Source: Crateriforma conspicua
Lineage (GTDB): Bacteria > Planctomycetota > Planctomycetia > Pirellulales > Pirellulaceae
Direction of reading: 5' to 3'
NCBI RefSeq assembly: GCF_007752935.1
Contig: NZ_CP036319.1
Location: forward strand, 4,154,001-4,218,000
DNA: 64,000 nt
Both the position numbers and the translations under genes were made by a program. Positions 7,568 through 17,010 of this stretch are shown here, one piece after another. Below the pieces are notes generated by a model. The model was not told the DNA's origin. It did no database searches and saw only the letters and a list, made by a program, of their open reading frames with translations. How positions within the stretch are numbered: position 1 is the stretch's first letter; each line of letters opens with the position of its first letter.

Positions 7568-10507
7568 TTAACGGCTCGTGGCCCCGGTCGCCGTCAACGT
7601 CTCGGCTTCGCCGGGCGACACAAAGTCTCGGCCCAGGTCATAGATGACGACCTTTTCCGCCGCCCGGTTCGCCGCCGGATACTGGCGACGTGCGACGGGG
7701 ATCGCCACCTCCGCCGCGTTATCGTCCGGCTTGTAACGCTCGTGCAGAATGCGATGCCGGTCGGCCGATTCGGTCTGCCCCGTCGCCGCATAAATCTCCG
7801 CCAAGTTGGCATGGGCGGTGACGTTTTCCGCGTCGATGTCGATCACCTGATGGAAATGGTCTTCGGCCTGGGCGTACCACTTCTGGGCCTGATCTTCGTC
7901 GCCCATGATTTCCGATCGCTGAGCCAAATCGATCAGCGCCAGCCCCAGTTCATTGCGAACCACATAGTCTTTGGAAAAATCAAATCCGCGGCTGGGCACC
8001 CGAGTGTTCAAGACGCTTTCCAGACTTTCCGCCGCCTGTTCCAAATTGCCTTGTTGCCGATTCACCATCCCGCTTAACCAAGCGTGCGTCCAAGCCGGCG
8101 GCGGGGGCTCCATCGTCGCCGCAACCGCCAGGGATTCGGTCGCCCCGGTCAAATCGCCTTCGGTGAATTGCACACGCGCCAAATTCAGCGGGCCGTCGTA
8201 CCGGCCCATTCGCTGCACGGCCGCGAAAGCTTCGGCCGCCTGCTTCAATTCGGCTTTGCCCTTCAGCAACAATCCGATGCCGTAATCGTTGAACCGCTGC
8301 CACGTTGGAATGAACTGCTTCGACGCGACCGCCGTGCCGTCGCCGCCGGCGATCGCCAACGTGATTTCGTCACGAGCGATTTCAATGATCGGCAAATCAT
8401 TCGGATCACCCACCCGGCCCAAGTCCAAGGGGTCACGATCCGGGTCGCGGTCGGCACGAATGTAGTCCAAGTATTCCGTATCAAACTTGCGATACAACAA
8501 GCGGGCCGAAATCCGCAGCGTGTCCCCGACGTCTTCCGGAACATCCAATCGATAGTGAATCGTTTGACCGGCACCGGGCGGAATTTGATGGTTGTACAGC
8601 GGCGTGAAGATGTCTTGCGCGTTGCGGCGATTGATCCGGTTGCCGTGACGGTCCAAGATGAAGTTGTTGACGAAATGCGACCACGGGTCGACCACTTCGC
8701 GTTCATCACGCTGACCACTGGCCCCGATCAGTTTGTCGCCGTCATGGACCAAAACTTCCACCCAGACTTGGTTGCTGTCAGTCGTTCCTTGGGTGAAGTG
8801 ATGCCCCAACGTCAGCGTCCGCAAAACGGTTTCGATCAAGTAAGTCTGGCCGGGCTCCAATTCGGGCAACTCGGGTCCCAAAGGCGCAACCAACTCCGCG
8901 TCGATCGATTCGCCACGTCGAATACCGAACAAGTCGACCCGCAGTGATCCCTTCAAGATCTTTTCGTGCGCTGCGATGCCATCCGTATCACCGAACCAGT
9001 GGCTGAGTGCACTGTTTGCGCTGGGAAAATGGTGATTGTGAACGGCCAACGACTCCAATTCATCGGAATACCTTGCCCCAAAACCATCGCTGGCCATCGG
9101 CGGCATGTGGCATCCGTTGCAATTGGTTTGTGCGACTTCGGGGTAGTAAAAGCTGCGTGCACCGTGGCCGGAAACACCGCTTAGCAGATAGCTGTCATAG
9201 TGATTCTGGCCCCGCAAAAATTCCTTGTACTGTGTCAGTTCACCCGGCAGGAATACCTTGTGGCAGGTTCCACAGAACTGATCCGTCTTGTGAAACGGCT
9301 TCAGCATTTCACGTTTGTGGAACGCCGGCTTGGCCTGCACCATCAATTCGTTCAACGATTGCAGCCATTCGTTGTCGCTGTACGTGAAAGGGTAATGCTT
9401 GGGCTCGTCGATCGTATAATCCGCGTTGCCCCGATCACTGTCGATCGATTGGATCGCATGGCATGACACGCACGTGATCCCCGCATGCGCGGTCGGGTTG
9501 GCGACGTCGTCATAATCGGGGTTATCAAATTCGCCCGCGAAGAACGGGACCGGATCGTGACACCCGGCACAAAAACGCGCCGCTTTGACGGTCCCGCTAT
9601 GGTCGCTGGCGACTTGACGGGTTTCGCGAACGCTGGCGCGATAGGCCGGATTATTGAAGCTGCTTAACTTGTGAGCGCTGTGCAGCCAACTGTCATAAAT
9701 GTCTTCGTGGCACCGCAAACAGTAGTCATCGTTCATCAAAGTCTGTGACGCGATGAAATTTCCGGTCGCGGTCTTGGCCAACGAGGGCAAGAAATACGCG
9801 CGACCTTCTTCCGGTCCCGAATCGTCACTGATCGTTGCATCGGAGGCTTGAAAGCCGACCATCACGGCAACGAATCCGGCGATCACCAACGCGACCCGTC
9901 GGCCGACATGCCACTTGATCCGTGGACCGACCAGACGATGCAGCCAATACAGCCAGATTGCCACCAGCGGCGCCACCAAGTGCATCCAATACACCAACCG
10001 CCGGGCCGACGGATCAACGATCCGGAATCCGCCCAGACGCGTCAACAAGACGCCACTGATCAAGATCACGATCGCGACGACTAACAACCCGTAACCGATC
10101 CGCACCGCACGCCGGTTGCGTCGGTTTCGGGCACGCCACATGTGGGCGAAACCAAAGACCAACGTGGGAACGATCAACAACAATCCCAAACCGATGTGCC
10201 CCAAAAACATCAGTTGATAAAAGTGATCCTCCAACACTCGACCGGTGAAATGCTGAATCCATGTCACGCTGGTTAGGTACAAACCGTTGGCGGCCAAAAT
10301 TCCGAACAACGCCAGAACGATCACCAGCATCACCCGCAACCGCGGTGTGATCACTCGTTTTGCCACCGGTTTGCGGGCGACCGGTTGCTCTTTTTCCGAA
10401 ATGTCGGTCGGCGGCGTTGGCGCGTTGGTCTCGCTCACGGATTTCGATTTTTCGTTGGCGGGAATCAAAAGGGGAAAAGTCGCCGATCGGCTCAAGGACG
10501 TTGCCAA
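7568..10507 (-). CDS. Five-haem cytochrome c / TPR membrane protein
   Basis: The N-terminal 230 residues hold about five hydrophobic segments, one being LGHIGLGLLLIVPTLVFGFAHM, suggesting a membrane anchor with possible b-type haem histidines. A periplasmic part follows with five CxxCH motifs at about residues 262 (CLRCH), 312 (CAGCH), 345 (CVSCH), 411 (CGTCH) and 462 (CNGCH), arranged as in cytochrome c554-type multihaem domains. The C-terminal third (about 720-930) is TPR-like. An electron-transfer role at the membrane is likely; the partner is unknown. The open frame begins with TTG at 10507, overlapping the upstream gene by 16 bp. A GTG at 10438 (MSETNAPTPP) is an equally plausible start. 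It follows the ASPIC/FG-GAP gene on the same strand, so the pair is probably one transcript. Confidence 0.8.
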   Translation of the reverse strand: MATSLSRSATFPLLIPANEKSKSVSETNAPTPPTDISEKEQPVARKPVAKRVITPRLRVMLVIVLALFGILAANGLYLTSVTWIQHFTGRVLEDHFYQLMFLGHIGLGLLLIVPTLVFGFAHMWRARNRRNRRAVRIGYGLLVVAIVILISGVLLTRLGGFRIVDPSARRLVYWMHLVAPLVAIWLYWLHRLVGPRIKWHVGRRVALVIAGFVAVMVGFQASDATISDDSGPEEGRAYFLPSLAKTATGNFIASQTLMNDDYCLRCHEDIYDSWLHSAHKLSSFNNPAYRASVRETRQVASDHSGTVKAARFCAGCHDPVPFFAGEFDNPDYDDVANPTAHAGITCVSCHAIQSIDSDRGNADYTIDEPKHYPFTYSDNEWLQSLNELMVQAKPAFHKREMLKPFHKTDQFCGTCHKVFLPGELTQYKEFLRGQNHYDSYLLSGVSGHGARSFYYPEVAQTNCNGCHMPPMASDGFGARYSDELESLAVHNHHFPSANSALSHWFGDTDGIAAHEKILKGSLRVDLFGIRRGESIDAELVAPLGPELPELEPGQTYLIETVLRTLTLGHHFTQGTTDSNQVWVEVLVHDGDKLIGASGQRDEREVVDPWSHFVNNFILDRHGNRINRRNAQDIFTPLYNHQIPPGAGQTIHYRLDVPEDVGDTLRISARLLYRKFDTEYLDYIRADRDPDRDPLDLGRVGDPNDLPIIEIARDEITLAIAGGDGTAVASKQFIPTWQRFNDYGIGLLLKGKAELKQAAEAFAAVQRMGRYDGPLNLARVQFTEGDLTGATESLAVAATMEPPPPAWTHAWLSGMVNRQQGNLEQAAESLESVLNTRVPSRGFDFSKDYVVRNELGLALIDLAQRSEIMGDEDQAQKWYAQAEDHFHQVIDIDAENVTAHANLAEIYAATGQTESADRHRILHERYKPDDNAAEVAIPVARRQYPAANRAAEKVVIYDLGRDFVSPGEAETLTATGATSR

Positions 10508-13500
10508 AATCGCCGGAACGATTGTCGGCGATTGCGTGAGGTGGCATGCGATCGCATCACCTGCGCGGCGGCATCTTGGTCGGCCAGCGTCGGGGGATAG
10601 GATTTCATATGACGAAAGGGCAACGGGTCGGCGGATTGACCGGCCAGCGTGTTCAAGTCAGCGTCCTTATCCCAACCGACACAATGCAAGACAAAATCAC
10701 GCACATATCCGTCGGGCACCGGCGAATCGGGAACCTTAAACGTTAATCGAATTTCATCGCCGCCGCTGATCACCACCATCTTATCGTCCCATTGGGACAG
10801 CATGTCCGACACATCACCGGGTCCGGTCAACGATCCTTGCAGAGGTGGCCAACGCGGATCGGCGTCCGCAATGTGATAGTCATAGGTTTCGGGCTGTTGT
10901 AGTGATGTACGGATGCGACGTGAAAAACCGCGATAGCCGACCTCCGCGGTGTCCATCGTCAAGTCGTGAACGACCAAAGCGTCATCGCCACGACGGTTCG
11001 TGAATTTTGCGGCGTCCCAGTAGATTTGGGCTGATGTTCGAATCCGCAACCGAGGATCTTCGGGCACCAACGCATCGGTCACGTCCACCACAATCGTTTT
11101 CGTTTTCCCGCCCGGAAATCCCATTGATGCGATCGCTGGTCGCCAGCCCGGCATTTTGGTTTCTGCCGCATCGCCGTCGGGAACCCAAACTCCGGGGAAC
11201 TCGATCGGTGGCATTTCATCGTTCTGGTCGATCTGAATGTTCAGCGAAGTGTCGGTCGGCAAAATCCATCCGGTCAAAACCATGTACACCGCTTCACCGG
11301 CGTCGCGACGCTGCAACGCCTGATCGGGTACCGTCAATTCGATCCAGTGCGGCGGACACAGACCCTGAACAATGCGACGATCAAAGCCTTGGACGTATCG
11401 CCCATCGACGTCGGCCAACCGATCCGCGACATCGTTCCCACGGGTGTCCCGCGCCGCCACAGCCGGTTGCATGTCGGCCTGATCAAACGCATAGATGGTC
11501 GGCTGGGCGATCGATGGCGGTCCGACCTTTTCGTTGGTCTCGATCTGGACGCCGGGCGGGTGATCCACGGCGGTGAAGGCGACGTGATCAAAGTAAGCGA
11601 TTTCCCAAAGCTCTTCCGTCAGTCGCAAGTGATACCGACCGTCCTTTTCCGCCACGAAACGGCCGTCCACTTTCAAGTATTCCCAAGGCCGATCCTTGGC
11701 GACGACACCGGCGGCCACCTGTAATCCCAACGGTGCCGCCCATAAACAGTCGGTCACGAAAGCAAACTTTTCACCGTCCCACGCATACAGGTAGGGACAA
11801 GAGCCCTTCAGCGTCTGTTCTTCTTCCACCAACGTGTCAACGGCCGGTGAACGGGTCGTCTGGGTCAACCCGTTGGGAAAGATGATCCGCAGCGAATCGG
11901 CTCGGTCGATTCCGTCCAAACCGAAGTGCGTCATCGGGCTGGTGATGACTTTGGAACGATAATGCGGCCCGAAACGAAGTTCCAACGTCGACCCGATCGC
12001 ATAGTGATTGACACGGCCGCTGGCGGCATTGTTGTCGTCAATCCCTTTCATGCGTACTTGCAAGTAATGGGCATCGTTTTCGGTGGTGTTCATGCCCAAG
12101 ACGATGCCGCGCTGGTCAACGCCGCAACGATCGATGCGTCCGTTGTTGTCAAAGTCGGCGGCATGCCAGACATCGCCGACCATGCCGTCACCTTGCACCG
12201 CCTTGGTCGCCCCAAAACCATCGGACGTCAAATGCGTGCACTTCAGCGAACCGTCGTCGGTGGCATGCAACAATTCGCCGAAGGAATCATTGTCGAAATC
12301 GACCAGCAGGCCGTTGATCATCGGGCCATCGTTCTGGGAAACCGAATCGACGGTCCACATGCCCGCGTCAGCGGTTTGAGACCAAACGATTTGGCCACCT
12401 GTTTTGCCGGAAACCACCAAGTCCCATGAAACATTTCCGTCGACGTCATCGACGAAGACACGCTGGGCATCGGCCATCGCGGGAGCACCCGACAGTGCAC
12501 GGTACCGAAATTGCAAATGCAACAAATTTTCCAGCAATCCAATGGTCCCCGAGCCTTCTTCCACCGCGACGATGTCCAAGTCCAAGTCGCGATCGATATC
12601 AACGATGGCCAAGTCGACCATCGTGCCGGTCGCCGGCGCTTCGACCTCAAAGAAACGCCGCGTCCCTCGGTTGACGAACAGACGCAAGCCATCGTTTCGT
12701 GTGGCGACAACCAGATCCAAATCCCCGTCGCCTTCCAAGTCACCGGCGACGACTTTGACGACATCACGAACGTCCTCCAGCCCCGTCGCCGCATCCACCG
12801 CAAACAACCGCCGATCGTCCGCCGTCGTGTCACGACCGTCCATCCCGAACAATCGGATCCCTTCGTCGCCGTAAACGACCAAGGTGGGAACCACGTTGTG
12901 ACGCAGACCGACCGAAAAATCGGGCGTCGCCGTGGCATCCGGATCCGCCGGCGGCAATACCTTGACCTTGTCCGGTGCGGCACGATCCACCATGAACAAG
13001 TCCGTCGCAATCATCCCCGCGACGTTGATTCCGGCTGCATCATCGGCGATCCTTTTAAAGTCGCCACTGTCGCTTTGTCGCCACAGCGTGATTTCGTTCT
13101 GATCCGAAACGGAAACCAAATCGGGTCGCAAATTGACGTTCAAATCGACGGGAATCACCGACCTCGCATCGGTCGAATCATCGATGACGACATGTCGGAA
13201 CGAAAGTGTCGCATCGAATGCTTGCACCGGAGATTCGTCTTGGGCTTCCATGCTCAACTGGCGGATCGTTTCGAAGCTGATCCGATCCAACGGGTGCGGT
13301 GATGCTCGTCGCCGGTCCGCCTTCATCAATTCCGACGCGTTGACCAGGTTGAACCAGATGCCAAAGCCGCGATTGGCCGTCTGCCAATCCTGCTGGGCGA
13401 TGTCATCCGTCATTTGCGTGACCAGCCCGTCAATCGACTCGATCGCGCCACCGGCCCGAGCTTTCATTTCCGGCTGGATGGCTTTCGCCAAGCGTGCCGC

Positions 13501-14265
13501 GTTTTCTATCGCCTGTGCCGCGGCAGGTCGCTGGGCGGCAAGGTTCAACTGGGCCGCTTGAACGGCGACAAACAGGTTGTCTGGATTGGATTCGGCAAGC
13601 TGGGTCAACGCATCGGCAGCTTTGTCTCGCAAATCCGCCGGCAAATCTTCGATGATGCCCATGCGATTGACCAAGTCCCAAATCGTACCGGCCAAGATCA
13701 CGGTGTCTTTGTCGGGATGTTTCAAAACGAAATCGGCAAGGTCATCGAAAACGCGTCGCGTCGCCCCGCGCGCGATCGCCGCGGGAAGCAGGGCGGCTTG
13801 GCGAACATCCACACGAGCCTTCATCCATCGCGTCAGAACATCGGCGTCGGGCTGCAGAGATCCAAAAGCGTCCACCGCCGCGTTGGCTTCGGCGATACGA
13901 TCGGGCAGGGCGGTCCGTGCGGCTTGACGCTGGTCGGCCGACAGCGATCGGTTTTCAGTCTGCTCCGCCAGGCGGTCGACAATTAACAGTCGGTTCAATG
14001 CCCAGTTCCGCGTGACCGCCACATCATCAGGACGCATCTGTCGCAATCGCGACCAAGCCTTATCCGCCGCGTCACCGTCCAGATCCTCCGTGGCGGCCAA
14101 GGCGACCCGCACCGTCTGCAACGCATTTTCGTCGTCAGCGGCCGGTGTCGATGAATCGTCGCCCGTGCGGTTGGCGGCCCACCAAAGCGCCGCGGCGATG
14201 GCCACGACAACGACCGCCAACAATGTGAAGGGCACGAACCGACGCTGCGTTTGGTTGGACTTCAT
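10492..14265 (-). CDS. CRTAC1-like protein with FG-GAP repeats and ASPIC/UnbV domain
   Basis: This 1257-aa protein starts with a short positive segment and one hydrophobic helix (about residues 11-31), a signal anchor, so the bulk is outside the cytoplasm. Residues about 50-330 are helical and TPR-like. Residues about 370-740 form FG-GAP/VCBS beta-propeller repeats with Ca2+-loop patterns such as DLEGDGDLDLVV, DIDRDLDLDIVAV and DFDNNGRID. An ASPIC/UnbV domain follows (about 745-830; YLQVRMKG, then GSTLELRFG and DSLRIIFPNG). The remainder (about 840-1240) is a large beta-rich region I do not recognise. It is first in a two-gene unit with the multihaem cytochrome, and co-occurrence suggests a shared extracytoplasmic redox function. 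No catalytic residues can be named. Confidence 0.8.
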   Translation of the reverse strand: MKSNQTQRRFVPFTLLAVVVVAIAAALWWAANRTGDDSSTPAADDENALQTVRVALAATEDLDGDAADKAWSRLRQMRPDDVAVTRNWALNRLLIVDRLAEQTENRSLSADQRQAARTALPDRIAEANAAVDAFGSLQPDADVLTRWMKARVDVRQAALLPAAIARGATRRVFDDLADFVLKHPDKDTVILAGTIWDLVNRMGIIEDLPADLRDKAADALTQLAESNPDNLFVAVQAAQLNLAAQRPAAAQAIENAARLAKAIQPEMKARAGGAIESIDGLVTQMTDDIAQQDWQTANRGFGIWFNLVNASELMKADRRRASPHPLDRISFETIRQLSMEAQDESPVQAFDATLSFRHVVIDDSTDARSVIPVDLNVNLRPDLVSVSDQNEITLWRQSDSGDFKRIADDAAGINVAGMIATDLFMVDRAAPDKVKVLPPADPDATATPDFSVGLRHNVVPTLVVYGDEGIRLFGMDGRDTTADDRRLFAVDAATGLEDVRDVVKVVAGDLEGDGDLDLVVATRNDGLRLFVNRGTRRFFEVEAPATGTMVDLAIVDIDRDLDLDIVAVEEGSGTIGLLENLLHLQFRYRALSGAPAMADAQRVFVDDVDGNVSWDLVVSGKTGGQIVWSQTADAGMWTVDSVSQNDGPMINGLLVDFDNDSFGELLHATDDGSLKCTHLTSDGFGATKAVQGDGMVGDVWHAADFDNNGRIDRCGVDQRGIVLGMNTTENDAHYLQVRMKGIDDNNAASGRVNHYAIGSTLELRFGPHYRSKVITSPMTHFGLDGIDRADSLRIIFPNGLTQTTRSPAVDTLVEEEQTLKGSCPYLYAWDGEKFAFVTDCLWAAPLGLQVAAGVVAKDRPWEYLKVDGRFVAEKDGRYHLRLTEELWEIAYFDHVAFTAVDHPPGVQIETNEKVGPPSIAQPTIYAFDQADMQPAVAARDTRGNDVADRLADVDGRYVQGFDRRIVQGLCPPHWIELTVPDQALQRRDAGEAVYMVLTGWILPTDTSLNIQIDQNDEMPPIEFPGVWVPDGDAAETKMPGWRPAIASMGFPGGKTKTIVVDVTDALVPEDPRLRIRTSAQIYWDAAKFTNRRGDDALVVHDLTMDTAEVGYRGFSRRIRTSLQQPETYDYHIADADPRWPPLQGSLTGPGDVSDMLSQWDDKMVVISGGDEIRLTFKVPDSPVPDGYVRDFVLHCVGWDKDADLNTLAGQSADPLPFRHMKSYPPTLADQDAAAQVMRSHATSRNRRQSFRRFWQRP

Positions 14266-14315
14266 TCCACCTGACTTCCCAACGCAAACCCTCCCGAGAC
14301 GGTGCGATCTGCGAT

Positions 14316-15197
14316 ATGTTTTCTGCCATGAACGAACGACAATTTACCGTAGCAAAGTTTATCGACGACACCGGGTCCGTTCGAATCGGCCGGATCGACG
14401 GGAACCAATTGTTTCCGTTGACGCCCACCGGTTCGGTGAAGCGTTTGATCGACATCATCGCGGCCGACGATCCGATCGGCACGGCGTCGTCTTTGGCCAC
14501 CGAATCACCCGTCGCGATCGAATCCGTGGGCCAGTGGTTGCCGCCGATCGACGACCAAGAAGTTTGGGCGGCCGGCGTGACCTACAAACGCAGCCAGACG
14601 GCGCGGATGGAAGAATCCGAAGCCGCCGCGTCATGCTATGACCGCGTCTATCAAGCCGATCGTCCGGAATTGTTTTTCAAAGCGACCCCGCGACGCGTCA
14701 GCGGACACGGCCAAAGCGTTCGCATTCGAAAAGACGCGACCTGGAACGTCCCCGAACCGGAAGTCACGTTGGTCATCAGTCCGGCGATGAAAATCGTCGG
14801 TCTGACGGTCGGTAACGACATGAGTTCGCGTGACATCGAAGGCGAAAACCCGCTGTATTTGCCCCAAGCCAAATGTTACGACCAATCCGCGGCGCTGGGG
14901 CCTTGGATCACTTTGTACGACCAATTGCCACCGCCGGCGCAAATCCAAGTCGACCTCAAAATTCACCGCGACGGCCAGATCGTTTTCGACCAACAAACCG
15001 CCGCCGACCAAATGGCACGCGGATTCGAAGACTTGGTTGGATGGCTCGGTCGCGACAATTCCTTTGACGACGGTGCGTTCCTGATGACCGGCACCGGCAT
15101 CGTCCCGACCAGCGACTTTACGCTTCATCCCGGTGACCGAATCGACATTTCAATTTCCGGCATCGGCACGCTTTCCAACACGGTCGTCCAGGGCTAG
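14316..15197 (+). CDS. FAH-family 2-keto-3-deoxy-pentonate dehydratase (probable)
   Basis: The product (293 aa) belongs to the fumarylacetoacetate hydrolase superfamily. The metal-site motifs are visible as EPEVTLVI (about residues 149-156) and GNDMSSRDIEGENPLYLPQAK (about 167-187). The latter, with its ENPLYLPQAK extension, resembles 2-keto-3-deoxy-D-arabinonate/D-xylonate dehydratases (KdaD, Caulobacter XylX) rather than true FAH. These convert the 2-keto-3-deoxy acid to 2,5-dioxopentanoate. The next gene encodes the expected following enzyme, which supports the assignment. The start could also be the ATG at 14328 (MNERQF). Only about 50 bp separate it from the divergent minus-strand gene, so the promoters must overlap. 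Exact substrate stereochemistry cannot be read. Confidence 0.75.
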   Translation: MFSAMNERQFTVAKFIDDTGSVRIGRIDGNQLFPLTPTGSVKRLIDIIAADDPIGTASSLATESPVAIESVGQWLPPIDDQEVWAAGVTYKRSQTARMEESEAAASCYDRVYQADRPELFFKATPRRVSGHGQSVRIRKDATWNVPEPEVTLVISPAMKIVGLTVGNDMSSRDIEGENPLYLPQAKCYDQSAALGPWITLYDQLPPPAQIQVDLKIHRDGQIVFDQQTAADQMARGFEDLVGWLGRDNSFDDGAFLMTGTGIVPTSDFTLHPGDRIDISISGIGTLSNTVVQG

Positions 15198-15261
15198 CCC
15201 ACACAAGCGACGATCGTCCTTTCCTTGCCCACCACGCATACGAATATCCCCAGCCATCGTT

Positions 15262-16857
15262 ATGTCCACCGCTGCACCCGCCGTCGCACAAGTCTTGATC
15301 AACGGAACCTGGAAAGACGCCGACACCCAATCGACGTTCCAAGCGACCGACCCGAACCAGAACCAAACACTGGACGCAACGTTTCCCGTCAGCAGTTGGT
15401 CCGACTGTGATGCGGCCCTGGACGCGGCGGCCGATGCGGCGCGAAAAATCCGTCGATTACCCGCGGCAAAGATCGCCGAGTTTCTTCGCGCGTACGCCGA
15501 CGAAATCGAATCGGCAAAAGATGATTTGGTGAACGCCGCCTTTGCGGAAACCGGCCTGGCGAAATCACCTCGCTTGGCCGATGTCGAACTGCCCCGTACC
15601 ACCAACCAACTGCGTCTTGCCGCCGACGCCTGTGAAAGTGGCGACTGGGCGATGGCAACGATCGATACGGCCACCGGCATCCGCAGTTGCTTTGAACCGA
15701 TCGGTCCGGTCGCGGTGTTCGGTCCGAACAATTTCCCGTTTGCTTTCGGCAGCGTTTCCGGAGGCGATTTTGCCGCCGCCATCGCCGCCGGTAATCCGGT
15801 CATCGGCAAAGCCAACAGTTCACATCCCGAAACCACGCGTCTGTTCGCCGTCGCCGCCCTCAAAGCGATCCAGCAAACGGGCATGCCCGCCGCCACGGTG
15901 CAATTGATTTATCGCACCAGCCACGCCGACGGCGAACGCTTGGTCGCCGACCCGCGTTTGGCAGCCACCGGATACACCGGCAGCCGTTCGGCCGGATTGA
16001 AATTGAAAGCGGCCGCCGACGCCGCGGGCAAACCAATCTATCTGGAACTTTCCAGCGTCAATCCGGTGGTCATCACCCCCAATGCGTTGGCCGAACGCGG
16101 GGATGCGATCGTCGATGAATTTGTCACCAGCGTGTTGATGGGAACCGGCCAATTTTGCACCAATCCCGGCATGGTGATGCTGGTCCGCGGTGAATCCAGC
16201 GACCAGTTCATCGATGCGGTACGACAAAAGTTTGAATCCACCGCGGCGGGCACGTTGTTGTCGCCCGCGGTCGCGAAAAGCCTGTCGTCCAGCGTCCAGA
16301 CTTTGGTCGACTACGGCGCCAAGTTGATCACCGGTGGTGGTGACGTCGAATCGGATCGCTGCGCGATGGCCAACACATTGATGACCGTCGACGGCAAATC
16401 ATTCCTGGGAAATCCCGATGGCTTTCAGACCGAAGCCTTCGGCAACGCATCGCTGATGGTCGTTTGCGACGACTTGGAACAGCTGTGCCAAGCGATCAGC
16501 CATTTGGAAGGCAATCTGACCGGCTGCGTTTATTCGGCAACGGGCAGCAGCGATGAAGACGTGTACCGGAAAGTCGAATTCGAATTGAAACCCAAAGTCG
16601 GCCGCTTGCTGAACGACAAAATGCCCACCGGTGTGGCCGTCAGCCCCGCGATGAACCACGGCGGCCCCTATCCGTCGACTGGTCACCCTGGATTCACCGC
16701 CGTCGGAATCCCGGCGTCGATGATCCGTTTCGGCAAACTGACTTCGTTCGACAACATTCGCGCCGAACGTTTGCCCGCATTGCTGGCGAACGCCAACCCG
16801 ACCGGCAAGACCTGGCGCCGCATCGATGGCACTTGGTCCGCCGGCGACGTCAGCTGA
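15262..16857 (+). CDS. 2,5-dioxovalerate (alpha-ketoglutaric semialdehyde) dehydrogenase-like ALDH
   Basis: This 531-aa enzyme is an NAD(P)+-dependent aldehyde dehydrogenase. The cofactor-domain motif GPVAVFGPNNFPFAFG (about residues 148-163), the catalytic general base in PIYLELSSVNPVV and the nucleophile in GTGQFCTNPG are all present. LELSSVNP in place of the common LELGGK, together with GQFCTNPG, is characteristic of the alpha-ketoglutaric semialdehyde dehydrogenase branch, the last step before 2-oxoglutarate in oxidative (Weimberg-type) pentose degradation. The ATG at 15262 (MSTAAPAVAQ) is preferred; the frame extends upstream into the preceding gene without resemblance. The gene follows the FAH-family dehydratase by 64 bp on the same strand, forming a two-step module. 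Confidence 0.85.
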   Translation: MSTAAPAVAQVLINGTWKDADTQSTFQATDPNQNQTLDATFPVSSWSDCDAALDAAADAARKIRRLPAAKIAEFLRAYADEIESAKDDLVNAAFAETGLAKSPRLADVELPRTTNQLRLAADACESGDWAMATIDTATGIRSCFEPIGPVAVFGPNNFPFAFGSVSGGDFAAAIAAGNPVIGKANSSHPETTRLFAVAALKAIQQTGMPAATVQLIYRTSHADGERLVADPRLAATGYTGSRSAGLKLKAAADAAGKPIYLELSSVNPVVITPNALAERGDAIVDEFVTSVLMGTGQFCTNPGMVMLVRGESSDQFIDAVRQKFESTAAGTLLSPAVAKSLSSSVQTLVDYGAKLITGGGDVESDRCAMANTLMTVDGKSFLGNPDGFQTEAFGNASLMVVCDDLEQLCQAISHLEGNLTGCVYSATGSSDEDVYRKVEFELKPKVGRLLNDKMPTGVAVSPAMNHGGPYPSTGHPGFTAVGIPASMIRFGKLTSFDNIRAERLPALLANANPTGKTWRRIDGTWSAGDVS

Positions 16858-17010
16858 TCCAGTGATTCGCCGCGGGCCCGGTCATCGTCCCGCCGGCAAG
16901 TCGTTGGGGCGAGCCGTTTTCACGGCCACATCGGCAATGCGATTGGGCTAAACTGCGTTTCCTTCGATCGCTTTTCCAGCCACGCCTGCCTAAACGCCCC
17001 GCCAATCCGG

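Noticed and set aside
8084-8947. Long plus-strand open frame (287 aa) opposite the multihaem cytochrome gene
   Set aside because: A high-GC shadow frame; the minus strand carries five CxxCH motifs and TPRs in a continuous frame.
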